DNA from: Simmondsia chinensis
Lineage: Eukaryota > Streptophyta > Magnoliopsida > Caryophyllales > Simmondsiaceae
NCBI GenBank assembly: GCA_018398585.1
Contig: JAGTTD010000010.1
Location: 23,879,739-23,943,738, forward strand
DNA length: 64,000 nucleotides
Direction: 5' to 3'
Position 1 is the stretch's first letter, and every line of letters begins with the position of its first letter. The translations under genes were made by a program, and so were the position numbers. This document shows, piece by piece, positions 33,485 to 43,560 of this stretch. The notes beneath the pieces were generated by a model, which ran no database searches, had not been told where the DNA came from, and was given only the letters and a program-made list of their open reading frames with translations.

Positions 33485-33743
33485 AAAACAAAAAATCACG
33501 GTAACGGCTAGCGATCCATGTCATTTTAATTGGACGAACCAGCGTGCGACACACGTCCCTATAGCTATCCGTGCGCCCTGTGGTGTGCCGCCATGTTGCA
33601 CATAGTTACAGGGCTATTTAGCTCAAGCTGAAAAGCCGCATTTTGATGAGTTTTGAAGTCAAACGCTGCGTTTTGTTTGTTATGACCGGGTTATTTTAGC
33701 ACATCCCACATCCACCTTTTTATATATTTTCGTTTAGGTATCC

Positions 33744-33755
33744 TATTATAAATAG
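33744..33755 (+). promoter_or_regulatory. TATA box of copia D LTR
   Basis: TATTATAAATAG in the LTR after a GC-rich block. Element C has TTCTATAAAAGG at the matching position (59651-59662). Confidence 0.55.
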
Positions 33756-34486
33756 AGGTACCTATTCTAAGGGTTTGACATTCAATTAAAACAAGTTATT
33801 TTGGGCTTCTGAAATTGTTTCGGAGACCCAATTGGAGAGAAATATTTTCGTTAAAATTTTTCTTTCCACAGTTTAATATTTTTCAGCTCGAGGTCATTAC
33901 ATAGAAGATTGCAGGGTCTCGGTTTTGAAGATTATTATTATTTTCTTGTTTTTCTCTTTGTTTTAGCAAATTCGGGTATGTTCTTCTTTCCTTTCTTTCA
34001 GTTTCACTTTTCTATTTATTTATAGTATTCATTACTATGCCAGTTTGAGTTTATGTATTGTTATAAATGTGTTACAGTAAAAGGCCTGTAGATCAAAATT
34101 AAGAATTTAGATCTGTAGATCTAAATTATGAATTTAAATCTGTAGATTTAAAATTAGGAATTTTAAATCGACCCTAGGTTTAGAATTATGAATTCTAAAG
34201 CCCTTCCACTACGTAAAATTTATAAAATTAGGGAGAATTTTTGAAACTCGTCCAACAACTGGCATTAGGGCAAAGGGTTTATAGAGATAAACCTATTCCC
34301 GGGAACTCTCGCACGTGAGGTGTCACAAAGCGTGACTCTCCGACCAGGGGCTTAGATAGAGGGAAGAGTCTCCTACTCCAAGTGCTCTAGTAGGTGCCTA
34401 TTGTTGTGACCATAGTTGAGATCTATGAACCTAATAGTCAGCATCAGAGTTTTAATTTCCAACAAAATTTATGTCTTTTCCCAATA

Positions 34487-34502
34487 ATTGGTATTAGAGC
34501 CA
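34487..34502 (+). other. Primer-binding site of copia D
   Basis: ATTGGTATTAGAGCCA, one or two changes from the tRNA-iMet site (TGGTATCAGAGC). It directly follows the LTR. Confidence 0.75.
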
Positions 34503-34611
34503 GCCTCTGATTACATTCATAATGTACATAAATAGGTATAATAAGATTGAAATAAATAGATCTGCGATTTAATAAAATAGAGATTTTATTAAGAAGGAAA
34601 ACCTTGTTTGA

Positions 34612-34960
34612 ATTAGCGATTTAAATTGTTTAAATCATTAAAGGAGTTAGTAGTTAACTTGATTATTTAAAGGATCAATTTAAATTGTTTAAATTGGTTA
34701 AAATAGTTAATAGTTAACCAGGTTATTTAAAGTAACAATTTAAATTGTTTAAAATGTTATGAATTAGTAGTTAATCAGATTGCTTAAAGTAACGATTTAA
34801 ATTATTTAAGTAGTTAATAAATTAATTGTTAATTAAAATTATATAAGGTAACGATTTGAATTTTTTAAATCGTTAATTAATTAAAAGTTAATTTGATCAT
34901 TTGAAGGTAACGATTTAAATTGTTTAAATCGTTAATGAATTAATCGTTAATTCAGAACAA
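34612..34960 (+). repeat. Six tandem ~59-bp units with inverted repeats, D leader
   Basis: Units begin at about 34618, 34677, 34737, 34794, 34853 and 34912 (57-60 base steps). Each carries a version of AACGATTTAAAT-TG-TTTAAATCGTTAA, a near-perfect palindrome best kept in the last unit (34909-34936). Elements A and C do not show this array at the matching place, only single TTTAAATTGTTTAA-like motifs (C, 60350). Confidence 0.8.
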
Positions 34961-35057
34961 TCTATAAATTAGAGATTGTTTTGTTCGTATAATGAGATTG
35001 TACGTTCTCAGTCATAATTTAAGAAATCAGATAAAATCGATCTAATGAGATTAGATT

Positions 35058-35060
<3 letters not shown>

Positions 35061-35118
<58 letters not shown>
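35061..35118. repeat. (AT)n microsatellite
   Basis: About 29 AT units in the D leader, flanked on both sides by the palindromic motif ATCTAATGAGATTAGAT (35038-35054 and 35168-35184). Confidence 0.95.
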
Positions 35119-35125
<7 letters not shown>

Positions 35126-35267
35126 AGATTACATACAATTATTTTATACAAAATCGGACAAAATTGATCTAATGAGATTAGATTCAATTTATTTTAAAAT
35201 TAAATATTTTGATTTAAAAAAATAAAAAATTCTGATGCGTCAGCTGCTGTCGTCAGTGCTGACATCA

Positions 35268-35665
35268 TGTTAATGTGTCATGACCTTGCTGTTGTTATGC
35301 TAGTCAGTGCATTAGCTCTAGTCAAGTGTTGCATTGTAATAGCTAAATTGTAATGTTTGAATTGGTGTGTTTGTGCCAATGGTCTTAGGATTTAGTTAAG
35401 TTGGTTGCAAAGGGTCAAGTGAGGTCAATTGTGGAGGCTAAAGATCTAGTAAGTCAGTTTTAGCTTGTCCATTTACATTGTATCTAGATCTAGTGGGCTT
35501 AAGTGTAATCTTCATTCATTAAATGAAAATTTACAAACAACTCAATGGGACATTTTCTCTCAATCTCATTTAACCTTTTCTAATCTCTCATCTTTTTCTC
35601 ATCTTGATTCTCTACAATCCTATTCTTCCACAAGGTTAACTTTAAATTGATCTTGAAGCTTAACA
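35268..35665 (+). repeat. 5' LTR of gypsy E
   Basis: Starts TGTTAATGTGTCATG and ends CTTAACA. The 3' half (TCTCATC/TTTTCT-rich) matches the LTR of F; the 5' half is more diverged. Confidence 0.75.
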
Positions 35666-35749
35666 TTTGGTATCAGAGCCAAATTTGCTGTAAGGTGCTC
35701 GTTTGTTGATTGATTTGAGCTGGCAAAGCCTTAGAAATAAAATTCTACA

Positions 35750-37207
35750 ATGTCTGGTAGTGTAACAACTCGATAAGGAGCAAGAGCTGGAACTCCAGCT
35801 ACCTTGTTGATCCTAATGTCTCTTATGCTGCGGCAGTAGGTGCTAGTGCAGCAAGAGGTGTTCAGTATGTCAGTAGTGATCAGTTGAAATAAAAAATGGA
35901 TGAAATGTTCAATCTGTTGGAATAAATATAGCAGGAGAACGATCAAAAAGAGGCATGAACGAATGCTTCAGATGATGAGGCAAGTGTAGCTTGAGAACAA
36001 TTAGAATTTTGAAGGTCAAATGTCTCAGCAATTGCAGCAGTTGGAGGAGAGGTTCACTAGTTTTTAAGATCAGGTTAATAGACAAGGTGTTCCATTCGGA
36101 GTTGGAATCTTGTTGCCAGCAAGTCAGCAGATGCAACCTCTTAATGTGATTCAATCTAAAGTTTCGAATGTTGGTTATGAGTCTCAAGATAAACCTCGAA
36201 TGGCTAATATGACTGCTAGTCCCCAAATTCATCCTCAGGTAGCTAATGTCAGACCTCAAGATCGAATGGCAGAGGCTGAAGTAACTGCCAGACCTCATGT
36301 TCATCCACTTGATCAAGAGCAATCTCGATCTTCCACTACGAATCCCAAGCAGAATGATCGCCTCCCAATCATCCAGAACACCTCATATCTGCTAGTTTGA
36401 ATGCAGAATAGTTGCATCGTCCTCCTGATATGAGGTATTAGCAGCAATCAGGAAATAATAACACTTCATCCAATAATAGAAGCAACGGATTCAAACAGCC
36501 AAGAATACAGATTGAACCTTTTGATGGAAAGCAGCCACAGTCTTGGATTAGAAGATGTGAACGGTACTTTCATTTTTATCACATTATAGATGAAGAAATG
36601 GCAGAATTGGCTGTTGTGTATCTTCCAGGAGATCATAAAGTATGGCTTTACAGCGTATTGAAGACTAATCCAACTCTTTCTTGGGTTGAGTTTGTGGAAG
36701 AACTTTGCAAAAGATATGGTGATGAAGATTCAAGTGACATTATTGATAGTTTCAACAAAGTGATTTAAGTAACATCCGTGAGGGAGTATATGACAAGGTT
36801 TGAAAACCTTAGAGCGAGCATGATAGCTGCATATCCTAAAGCCACTAAGGCTTATTATGTTTCGAGTTTCATTAGTGGCTTAATGCCTAAAATCAAGAAC
36901 CTTGTGAGGGCAATTGGTCCTAAGACACTGTCTAAAGCTTATGCTAAAGCTAAGCACTTTGAGGCCACCGTTTGTGCCTCTACTGATGGACCTAGGTACA
37001 AGGGAGGAAGCTCTAAGTAGCATAAAGGAGTTGATAAGGCTAAAGTTACTCGTTCTGTTGAGAAGAAAGCTCAAAAGCTTTGTTAACAATGCAATCAGCC
37101 TTATTAGTTTGGCCACAAATGCAATCCTAAGTTTCTCATGACAGTTAGAGGAGTCAGTGTTGATGAGCAATCTGGTAGTGATGGATCTGAGATTGAAGAG
37201 GATAATT
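35750..37207 (+). pseudogene. Gypsy E gag
   Basis: Starts MSGSVTTR then stops and frameshifts. Later in-frame parts read RIQIEPFDGKQPQSWIRRCE, FVEELCKRYGDEDSSDIIDS, REYMTRFENLRASM and SFISGLMPKIKNLVRAIGPK, the capsid core of chromovirus-like gag (retrotransposon gag domain). The zinc-binding part reads C-stop-QCNQPY-stop-FGHKCNP, with two residues converted to stops. The frame ends at the junction with copia J after IEEDNYN. Confidence 0.8.
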
Positions 37208-37575
37208 ATAATTCAAGTTGCTACTAAACCACCTATAGTTACTTACCATAAAAAACCACTTATACTTTACTCCGATAGTCAGTCAGAAATTGCCTTAAGT
37301 ACGAATCCCATTTTCCATGACCGGGCCAAAGATGTTTCTATAAGAAGAAACTTTATAAGGGACCTAATTGATGAAGAGCATATTGATCGATGAAAAATTG
37401 GCATGGATGCCAATCCAGCCAATATGGGCACGAAAGTAGTTAGCATGACCAAATGGATAAATTGTACCAACTTGGCCCAAGTTGACTAGAATCCTAGCTA
37501 ATCATGGATTCAAATTACCTCCTCTTACCAGAGATAAAATACATATTAATATATATGTAAACCAATGTGGAGAAT
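37208..37575 (+). pseudogene. Copia J: RNase H C-terminal fragment and 3' end
   Basis: Reads LILYSDSQSEIALSTNPIFH and RAKDVSIRRNFIRDLIDEEH, the end of copia RNase H (usually 'YCDNQSAIALSKNPVFHDRTKHIDIR'), then ANPANMGTKVVSMTKW to a stop near 37488. About 75 bases on, CCAATGTGGAGAAT followed by TGTTGATTATTGG resembles a copia polypurine tract and LTR start. It is an isolated fragment with no upstream copia gene; the preceding sequence is gypsy E gag. Confidence 0.75.
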
Positions 37576-38234
37576 TGTTGATTATTGGTATGTATATGTA
37601 CGTGTGTGTGTGTGTTTCTTTTTAAATAAAGATGTATTTAATTTGGGATAAATCCATTATTGAAAATAAATACAAGTAATAATAACTAAATATGTTAAGA
37701 TAACCTTTGGTTCAAATATTAGATACGAGTCAATTATTTAATTAATTTAAATCAATTTTGGCCTTGTACTTGGGTTTGTATCCCGAGGATTATGATAGGA
37801 TTTGAGATGGGATCCTATCCAAATCAACCAAATCTACCACAAATTGAAGCAAAATAACACAATCCCAACACACAATCTCAATACCAATGGCTATAGGACA
37901 GCTAGATTGCTATTCCGTTTGTATATTTGTATGTATATAAGTATTAATTACAAGTATTTGGGAGAAAAGGGGGAGCGACTGAAGACGAAAAAGGGGGGAG
38001 AATAGAGAGAGAGTCTGAGAGAGATAGAGAAAATATCTTGCAACACATAACATAAGAAACCCAAGCACACTCTCTACTTATTTATGCAAGCAATGAAAAA
38101 GTTAGTTATGCTGAGGTGGCACTCAAGCTGATGTGGCGGGTGAGGATGTTGGGTGTGAGAACTCGGGTTGGCATGGAGCAATTAGGCTGGGCCCGGGTTG
38201 GTGCAAAGCAGTTACGCTAGGTCCATTTGTAACA
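37576..38234 (-). repeat. 3' LTR of gypsy H (659 bp)
   Basis: Minus strand begins TGTTACAAATGGACC (38234) and ends AATAATCAACA (37576). It follows H's polypurine tract with a 3-base gap (TAT), as in element G (CAT). The minus strand has GCATAAATAAGTAGAGAG near 38090-38073, followed by a pyrimidine-rich stretch, typical of a start site. However, the left edge also abuts copia J's tract in the plus direction, and the plus strand has GTATATAAGTATT at 37932-37945, so ownership by J is not excluded. Confidence 0.55.
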
Positions 38235-38236
38235 AT

Positions 38237-38237
<1 letters not shown>

Positions 38238-38281
<44 letters not shown>

Positions 38282-38292
38282 ACCCCCAAAAA
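38238..38292 (-). other. Polypurine tract of H expanded to a 44-base homopolymer
   Basis: Plus strand has 44 consecutive C (38238-38281), then ACCCCCAAAAA. On the minus strand this is TTTTTGGGGGT followed by poly(G), directly before the 3' LTR. The original tract was probably GGGGGTGGGGG. The length could be slipped in the genome or in sequencing. Confidence 0.7.
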
Positions 38293-39640
38293 GTCAAACT
38301 GTGAGAAGCAGAGCTGGAGATTGTAAAGGAATTCCCAGGAGATTTTCCTTCCCACTAAATCAGGACTTGAGTGGCAGCAAGGTGCCTACGACGAACATCC
38401 CTGCGATCCAAAATGTGCAAAGGTTGAAGTGGAGTGGGAGTTGGCGGCCACTCAGTTGGAAGTGCAGTAGGGCAGGTAGGAACATTATTGCAATGTTTGA
38501 GGAGGGAAACATGTACCGTATGATGGATCGCAGCATGGGCAAGAAGATCGAGTTTGTAGGTAACTGGTACCCCATGATCAATGATACAGAAAGGCCCATA
38601 GAACACTGGCGAGAGCTTGTGGCATTGGTGGCTGGCAACACTGTGTTGCTGGTAAGATTGGAGCTTTAACCACACATAATCGCCAACTTGGAATTCAAGA
38701 TAAGAGCGGTGACAATCAGGTTGCTGTTTCATGCGATTTTGGGCATAATGAAGGTTGTGCTTGAGCTGATTAATGGTCTCTTCCCGAGTAGTGAGGGTAT
38801 GATCAACTGTGTCAATAGCATATTCACCCGGAAGGTAAGGAAGATTGATTGGTGGAGGTTGCCCATACAGAATCTCAGAAGGGCATGCTTAGGCGGTGGA
38901 ATGAAAAGTGGTGTTATACCACCATTCAGCTAGGGAAGCAATTGCCACCAATCATGGGGGCATTCGCCTGCCATACAATGTAAGTACATTTCAAGGCACC
39001 TATTAAGCACTTCTATCTAACCATCGGATTGGGGATGGTAAGAGGAAGAGAGATTAAGCAGAGTGTTGAGGCGTGAGAAGAGCTCCTGCGAAAATGTGCT
39101 CATGAAGATCGAATCACAATCACTGATGATGGAATCCAGTAAGCCATGTAGCCGATAAATCTGGTCCAAGAATAGCTGGACGATGTAAGCAGCTGAATAT
39201 GGATGGCAGAGTGCATGACAATGGGTGTACTTACTTAAGCGATCGATGACCACCAAGATTACCATTTATCCAGAAGAAGGCGAAAGAACTCATGAGAGAT
39301 GCTGCTCCACACAATACTCAGAATCAATAAAGGTTGCAGCAATCCTGGTGCGGCTACAGCCTTTTATTTTTTCTGTTGGCAAGCGGCACAATTACGGACA
39401 TATTCTTGGACGTCCTGTTTAAGACCGGGCCAACAAAATAGCATCCGAGCTCGTATGTATGTCGCCTCCATACCAGAATGTCCCCCTTGCAAAGAATCAT
39501 GCATCCAAAGCAAGATGGTCTTGTGAAGGGAACGATTGGCGCCAACAACAAGTCGCCCATGATGGCGGAGTTGGTCTTGGTGCCAAGTGATGTAGAGGTA
39601 CGATAGCGGTTCCGCCAACTTGTCAGCAATAATTTGGCAT
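38293..39640 (-). pseudogene. Gypsy H integrase and C-terminal domain
   Basis: Zinc part: GGHSGMEATYIRARMLFCWP and CAACQQKK (39420-39360), with HHCC residues partly visible. Core: VIDRLSKYTHCHAL, SIISDCDSIFMSTF (second Asp; SDRD is usual) and SSSYHPQSDG before a stop replacing the residue ahead of the catalytic Glu region. C-terminus: FQVGDYVWLKLQSYQQHSVA and LSPVFYGPFCIIDHGVPVTY, then HTVHVSLLK and the chromodomain start TQVLI-stop-WEGKSPG at about 38350. The chromodomain is not recognisable beyond this. Confidence 0.8.
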
Positions 39641-39689
39641 AGTGCCAGGTCTTCGTGCCAAGAAGCCTGTAAAGTCTTGTAAAAGTCGG

Positions 39690-40200
39690 ATGATAAATTA
39701 TGAGCTCAACAGGCAGGATAAAGCATCAACAACCTTGTTTTCGGTCCCTTTTTTTTTATAAATGATGTCATAATCGAAGCCAATCAGACTTACAAGCTGC
39801 AAGAAATGGAGAGAAGTTGAAAGACGTTCCTCTAAGAGGAACTTAAGACTTTGCTGATCTGTTCGAATGATGAAGTGGTGGCCTGTGAGGTATAGTTGCC
39901 ACTTTTCCACTGTGAAGACCATGGCGAGAAGCTCTCGCATGTATAAGGACAAAAATTGATGCCGTTGGGATAACGTTCTATTAATGAAGAAAATAAGACG
40001 TTCGTCTTGCATAAGCAAGGTGCCAATTCCTACCCCTGAGGCATCTGTTTCAATCACACATGTCTTGCCAAAGTTGAGAAGTACAAAAACCGGAGCAGAA
40101 GTGAGAGCCTGTTTGAGGTGTTCAAAGGCGGCTTTAGCTTCGGGATTTCGTCTGAAATATTCTTTCTTGAACAACTCAATCAAAGGCCGAGCAATGATCC
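39690..40200 (-). pseudogene. Gypsy H RNase H
   Basis: An open 161-codon frame (40183-39698). NPEAKAAFEHLKQALTSAPV, then VIETDASGVGIGTLLMQDER (first Asp), YMRELLAMVFTVEKW (Glu), HHFIIRTDQQSLKFLLEERL (Asp), and GTENKVVDALSCLLS at the end, where NxVADALSR is usual (Ala to Val and Arg to Cys changes). The catalytic triad is kept. Confidence 0.85.
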
Positions 40201-40216
40201 CATATTGTGCTATAAA

Positions 40217-41120
40217 TCACCTATTGCAGCCAGAGAGGCCTAAGAAGCCTCGGAGTTTCTTTATTGTCGTTGGGCGAGGCCACTTAGTGAATGCAGCCAA
40301 GTTTTTCGGATCAACCAAGATCCCATCGCCTGATATAAAGTGACTAAGGTACTCAATTCTTTTGGAACCAAAAGTGCACTTCGCCTTGTTTGCTATGAGG
40401 CAATGTTGGCGAAGTATACTCAAAATGGAACAAATATGCTCCAAGTGTGGAGACCACGTAGTACTGTAGATGAGTATATCGCCGAAGAAGAAAAGTATAC
40501 AGTGACGAAGGAAATGGCGAAAGATGTCATTCATAAATGCTCTAAAACATTGATGGTGCATTGGATAGGCCGAAAGGCATGACGATAAACTCATATGGTC
40601 TGAATGAGTCCATAATGATGTCTTTTAAATGTCATCTGGCGCCATACAAATATGCCAATAACAAAACTTAAGGTCCAGCTTAGTGAAATATGAAGCCGCT
40701 CCAAGTTCATTAAGTAACTCTTTGACAATCGGAATCGGGAACTTGTCTTTGATTGTCATTTTATTCTGAGTGCGGTAATCATTACATAACCGCCAAGATC
40801 CATCCTTCTTTTTCACCAGTACATGTAGCGAAGAAAAATGTGAAATACTATTTTGAATGATGCCTGCCGTCCACATTTCTTGAATTAAGGGGTCAATGAT
40901 ATCCTTTTGGAATACCGGGTATGGATATGGTTGGATGTGAACAGGATTGCTGCCTTCTTTGAGCCAGGTCGAGATGACGAAGCTTCTGGACTTAGTAAAA
41001 ACACATCTGCATACTCGTCTAACTGTAAGGCCAGGGGATCCTTAACAGAGTAAGGATTGGCAATATGTAGGCTAAGGAGAGAGGGTTGACCCGGTTGGAC
41101 CACTGTCAAGGGGAAGAACA
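40217..41120 (-). pseudogene. Gypsy H reverse transcriptase
   Basis: Motifs in order: VLVKKKDGSWRLCNDYRTQN, FPIPIVKELLNELGAASYFT, KLDLKFCYWHI (usually KLDLRSGYHQI), then after frameshifts FRAFMNDIFRHFLRHCILFF and GDILIYS. The catalytic FFDD has become FFGD (40489-40478), so the first Asp is lost. The thumb follows: CTFGSKRIEYLSHFISGDG and WPRPTTIKKLRGFLGLSG. The pre-RT part lies at 41121-40885. Confidence 0.85.
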
Positions 41121-41520
41121 AAGCTGGCTAAGAGAGAAGCGATGAGATCACCTTAGGAGCCATGTCATGAATGCGGTGAAGAGTATACTTCGGACCCGCC
41201 AAGCAGAATCTCATAATCAAAGCATCGAAGTTCAAGCGAACATCCCCCAAAGTACAAAGCCATTGAATCCCTAAGACCATGTCCCAACCCGATAGAGGAA
41301 TCAACAACATATCCGGAAAAAAAAAGAGCATTCTAAAGAGACCAATGGAATCCACGACACACTCCAACAAATGAAATTTGTTTATTGTCAGTTATGTAAC
41401 GGACGGTTGGTGAGCACTTTCAATCAGGCAACCCAAACTATGACCCAGATCAATGTCAAAAAATTGTGGGCACTTCCACAATTAACGAGGATACTCAAGG
41501 GCCTCTTACCATAGTAGCAT
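41121..41520 (-). pseudogene. Gypsy H protease
   Basis: SILVNCGSAHNFFDIDLG (41505-41450) corresponds to LIDSGSTHNFLD; the catalytic Asp is now Asn. MLLIPLSGWDMVLGIQWLCT with LGDVRLNFDALIMRF follows, the conserved C-terminal half. Confidence 0.75.
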
Positions 41521-41906
41521 TGTACCTGCATGGTCTGATGCTAGCCCATCCCATGGAGTGCATGTATGGATATTATGGATCCGGGGTGGGTTCTGGGTTG
41601 GGCTCCAATGGTTCCAGATCTAGTTCATAATCTATCGCCTCAATCTGGAACATTTGTACTCGAAGCCGCATGGGAGAAACATGACCTGGCAAGAAAGATT
41701 CCAAGCAATAGAAATAGAGATTGCGGGCCCAACGATCATCGAGATCAGCAAGTGACAAACCTCGCAGATGAACAGTTGGTGGGTTTCTAGTTGGCGGTGC
41801 TGGCAACGCTAATGGCCTATTCAGTGACATTCTTGTTGGCGGATTAGTGGCCACTCTAGCGGTATTACTTGAAAGCCGTAATAGAGGCACTATTTTGGCG
41901 GGATTT
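41521..41906 (-). pseudogene. Gypsy H gag C-terminus
   Basis: Minus frame from 41890: PLLRLSSNTARVATNPPTRM, then LRGLSLADLDDRWARNLYFY, which matches the 'RRLTPAEMQERRAKGLCYNCDEKF..GHKC' region. The zinc knuckle is degraded (first Cys to Tyr, last Cys to Ser) while one Cys and GH remain. The upstream capsid is missing because the 5' LTR of G starts at 41907. Confidence 0.7.
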
Positions 41907-42268
41907 TGTTATGACTCTTACTGGTTGAAGTATCAGAATTTCTTAGTGTTGTTTGAATGGCTTAAGTGCAAGAAAGTCTGTTGTTGGTAGTTGGCTAGCT
42001 GTTTGCTCAAGTAGGTGGTCAAGTCCATTTTGGCATCTGTAGTTGTTGAGTCGGTTAATTAGTTAGTCTCAATGCATTGTATTTCTTGTTTCTTGCTTTA
42101 GTATAAATAAGTGAATATCTTGTATGTGGCGGGCATCTATGAAAATATCTTGAGTGTTCTTCTCTCTCATCTACCTTTTCTCTCTAATTCTCAACTCTTT
42201 CAATTCTTACTCTCATCTAACCTCTTTTCTCCGAGGTTATGAATCAAGATTGATCTCGATTCATAACA
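41907..42268 (+). repeat. 5' LTR of G (362 bp)
   Basis: TGTTATGACTC to CATAACA. Contains TAGTATAAATAAGTG near 42100-42114, a TATA box, then a CT-rich stretch (TTCTCTCTCATCTACC). Confidence 0.9.
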
Positions 42269-42270
42269 AG

Positions 42271-42284
42271 TGGTATCAGGGCCC
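42271..42284 (+). other. Primer-binding site of G
   Basis: TGGTATCAGGGCCC, two bases after the LTR; the iMet site TGGTATCAGAGC with one change. Confidence 0.8.
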
Positions 42285-42414
42285 TTGATCAGGTCATTGT
42301 TCTCGATCGGATTGACATTGTTCCTTTGCAACTAGATTTGCTTATGTCAACCCTAACTGATTCGATAATTGTTGAACTAATCACAATCTGGCCAGGCGAA
42401 GAAAGACAGCTGTA

Positions 42415-43560
42415 ATGGCAAGAGGTGTCACTACGCCAGCTGGAGCTGCCTCTAATGCTGCTAATACCACCAATAATCTAGCTACCTACGCTGCTGCTAT
42501 TGCTATATCATATTTAGGTGGAAATTAGGAACATCGAGCAGAGCAGAGGTGGATACAGATGCAAGAACTCCTATTGTCAATGAAGCTAGACATGGATTAG
42601 AGATTTAATGCACAATATCAGAAATTTGATACACAGGCGCAGCAATTGATTGGCTTGTAACAATAGGTACAAAGGCAGAACACACATGCTGGAGAGAGCA
42701 TCCTTCTCCCTGCTAATCAGCAGTTTAGGACTAACCAAACGATTAAACCTCCTAATCCTGCTCCTCCTATTGTACCGCTTGCTCCTACTCATACAGGACC
42801 TGATGACAGTGGAGATAGTTCATCAACTGCGAGGAATAATGATGTTAGACATCCTAGAGTGGAGCTTGAACCTTTTGATGGCACCATGCCTCAGTCCTGG
42901 TTGAGAAAATGTGATAGGTACTTTCGATTGTACAACATCACTGAGGTGGAAAAAGTGGAGCTGGCTTCTGTATATTTGCACGATGATTGAAACTATGGTA
43001 TTATAATTTGATACGCAGTAATCCTTTGATTACTTGGACTAAATTTGGGAAAGACCTTTGTGAGAGGTTTGGAGACAAACATGTAAGTGATGTGGTTGAT
43101 AACCTCAACAAGGTCACACAAGTGACAACTGTGAAAGAGTATATGTTCTAGATTCGGAAGCTTGTGAGCTAGAATGCTGACCATTTATCCAGAAGCTCCC
43201 AAAGACTCAAGTTTTGTGAGTGGACTTAACCCAAAGATCAAGAATTTGGTTAAGGCTTTTGATCCGACAACACTGTCCAGTGCTTATTCAAAAGCAAGGA
43301 AGGTGAAAAGCACAGTTTTGGCAAGTTCTGATGTCCCAATAGTAAAATTGGAATCACTACTTCCAAATCCTCTCAGTCAGGGAATAAGGCTTTGAGTATT
43401 GAAGAGAAGGATCGTCGTTACTTCTTTGGTCATAAATGTGATCCAAAGTATTTGATGTGTGCTTCTGGTTCTGATCCAGTGGAATTTGAAGAAGTTGAAG
43501 GACTTCCTGAAGCTGGAGGAGTGCAGGAAGTTGGAGAACAAAGCAGTGGTGAAAAAGAGG
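42415..43560 (+). pseudogene. Gypsy G gag
   Basis: Starts MARGVTTPAGAASNAANTTN at 42415, with stops at 42527 and 42598. HPRVELEPFDGTMPQSWLRK and CDRYFRLYNITEVEKVELAS fall at 42850-42980, then frameshifts. GLNPKIKNLVKAFDPTTLSS at 43210 is the end of the capsid domain. A zinc-binding remnant reads RRYFFGHKCDPKY (43415-43450). Related to gag of E and F. Confidence 0.8.

Larger units (their letters stand above)
32274..34486 (+). repeat. 5' LTR of copia D (2213 bp)
   Basis: Starts TGTTAGGAACAGTGTCCTG and ends CCCAATA, next to the primer site; element C ends CCAAACA at the same point. Includes a 32-base A run (33452-33483) followed by a GC-rich block (33500-33620), then TATTATAAATAG at 33744-33755, a likely TATA box. 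No significant open frame. Confidence 0.75.
32274..35267 (+). mobile_element. Copia long-LTR element D (5' LTR and leader only)
   Basis: LTR 32274-34486, primer site, then leader to 35267 where gypsy E's LTR begins. The LTR matches C and A in many blocks (e.g. GGAGATCCAAAAGTGTTGG, TTCATGAGATGA, CCCTGAGGTCC). No pol remains. Confidence 0.75.
35268..37207 (+). mobile_element. Ty3/gypsy element E (5' LTR and gag only)
   Basis: LTR at 35268-35665, primer site TGGTATCAGAGCC at 35668-35680, gag from 35750. It aligns closely with element F (52887 on), for example in GATCTTGAAGCTTAACATTTGG and the whole gag. It is cut at 37207, where copia J begins, so protease and pol are missing. Confidence 0.85.
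37576..41906 (-). mobile_element. Ty3/gypsy element H (antisense, 5' part missing)
   Basis: On the minus strand: gag C-terminus (41906-41520), protease, RT, RNase H, integrase with chromodomain-like end, polypurine tract and 3' LTR. It is truncated within gag at 41906, where the 5' LTR of G starts. Chromovirus-like by the CYNCDE-type gag knuckle and integrase C-terminus. Confidence 0.8.

Noticed and set aside
35061..35118. (AT)n tracts here and at 4573, 5068 and 52597 as matrix attachment sites or origins
   Set aside because: Simple microsatellites of variable length inside retrotransposon LTRs and leaders; no supporting context.
38133..38669. A 178-codon plus-strand open frame with a proline run
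   Set aside because: The proline run is the poly(C) tract, and the rest is antisense to the C-terminal integrase of H.
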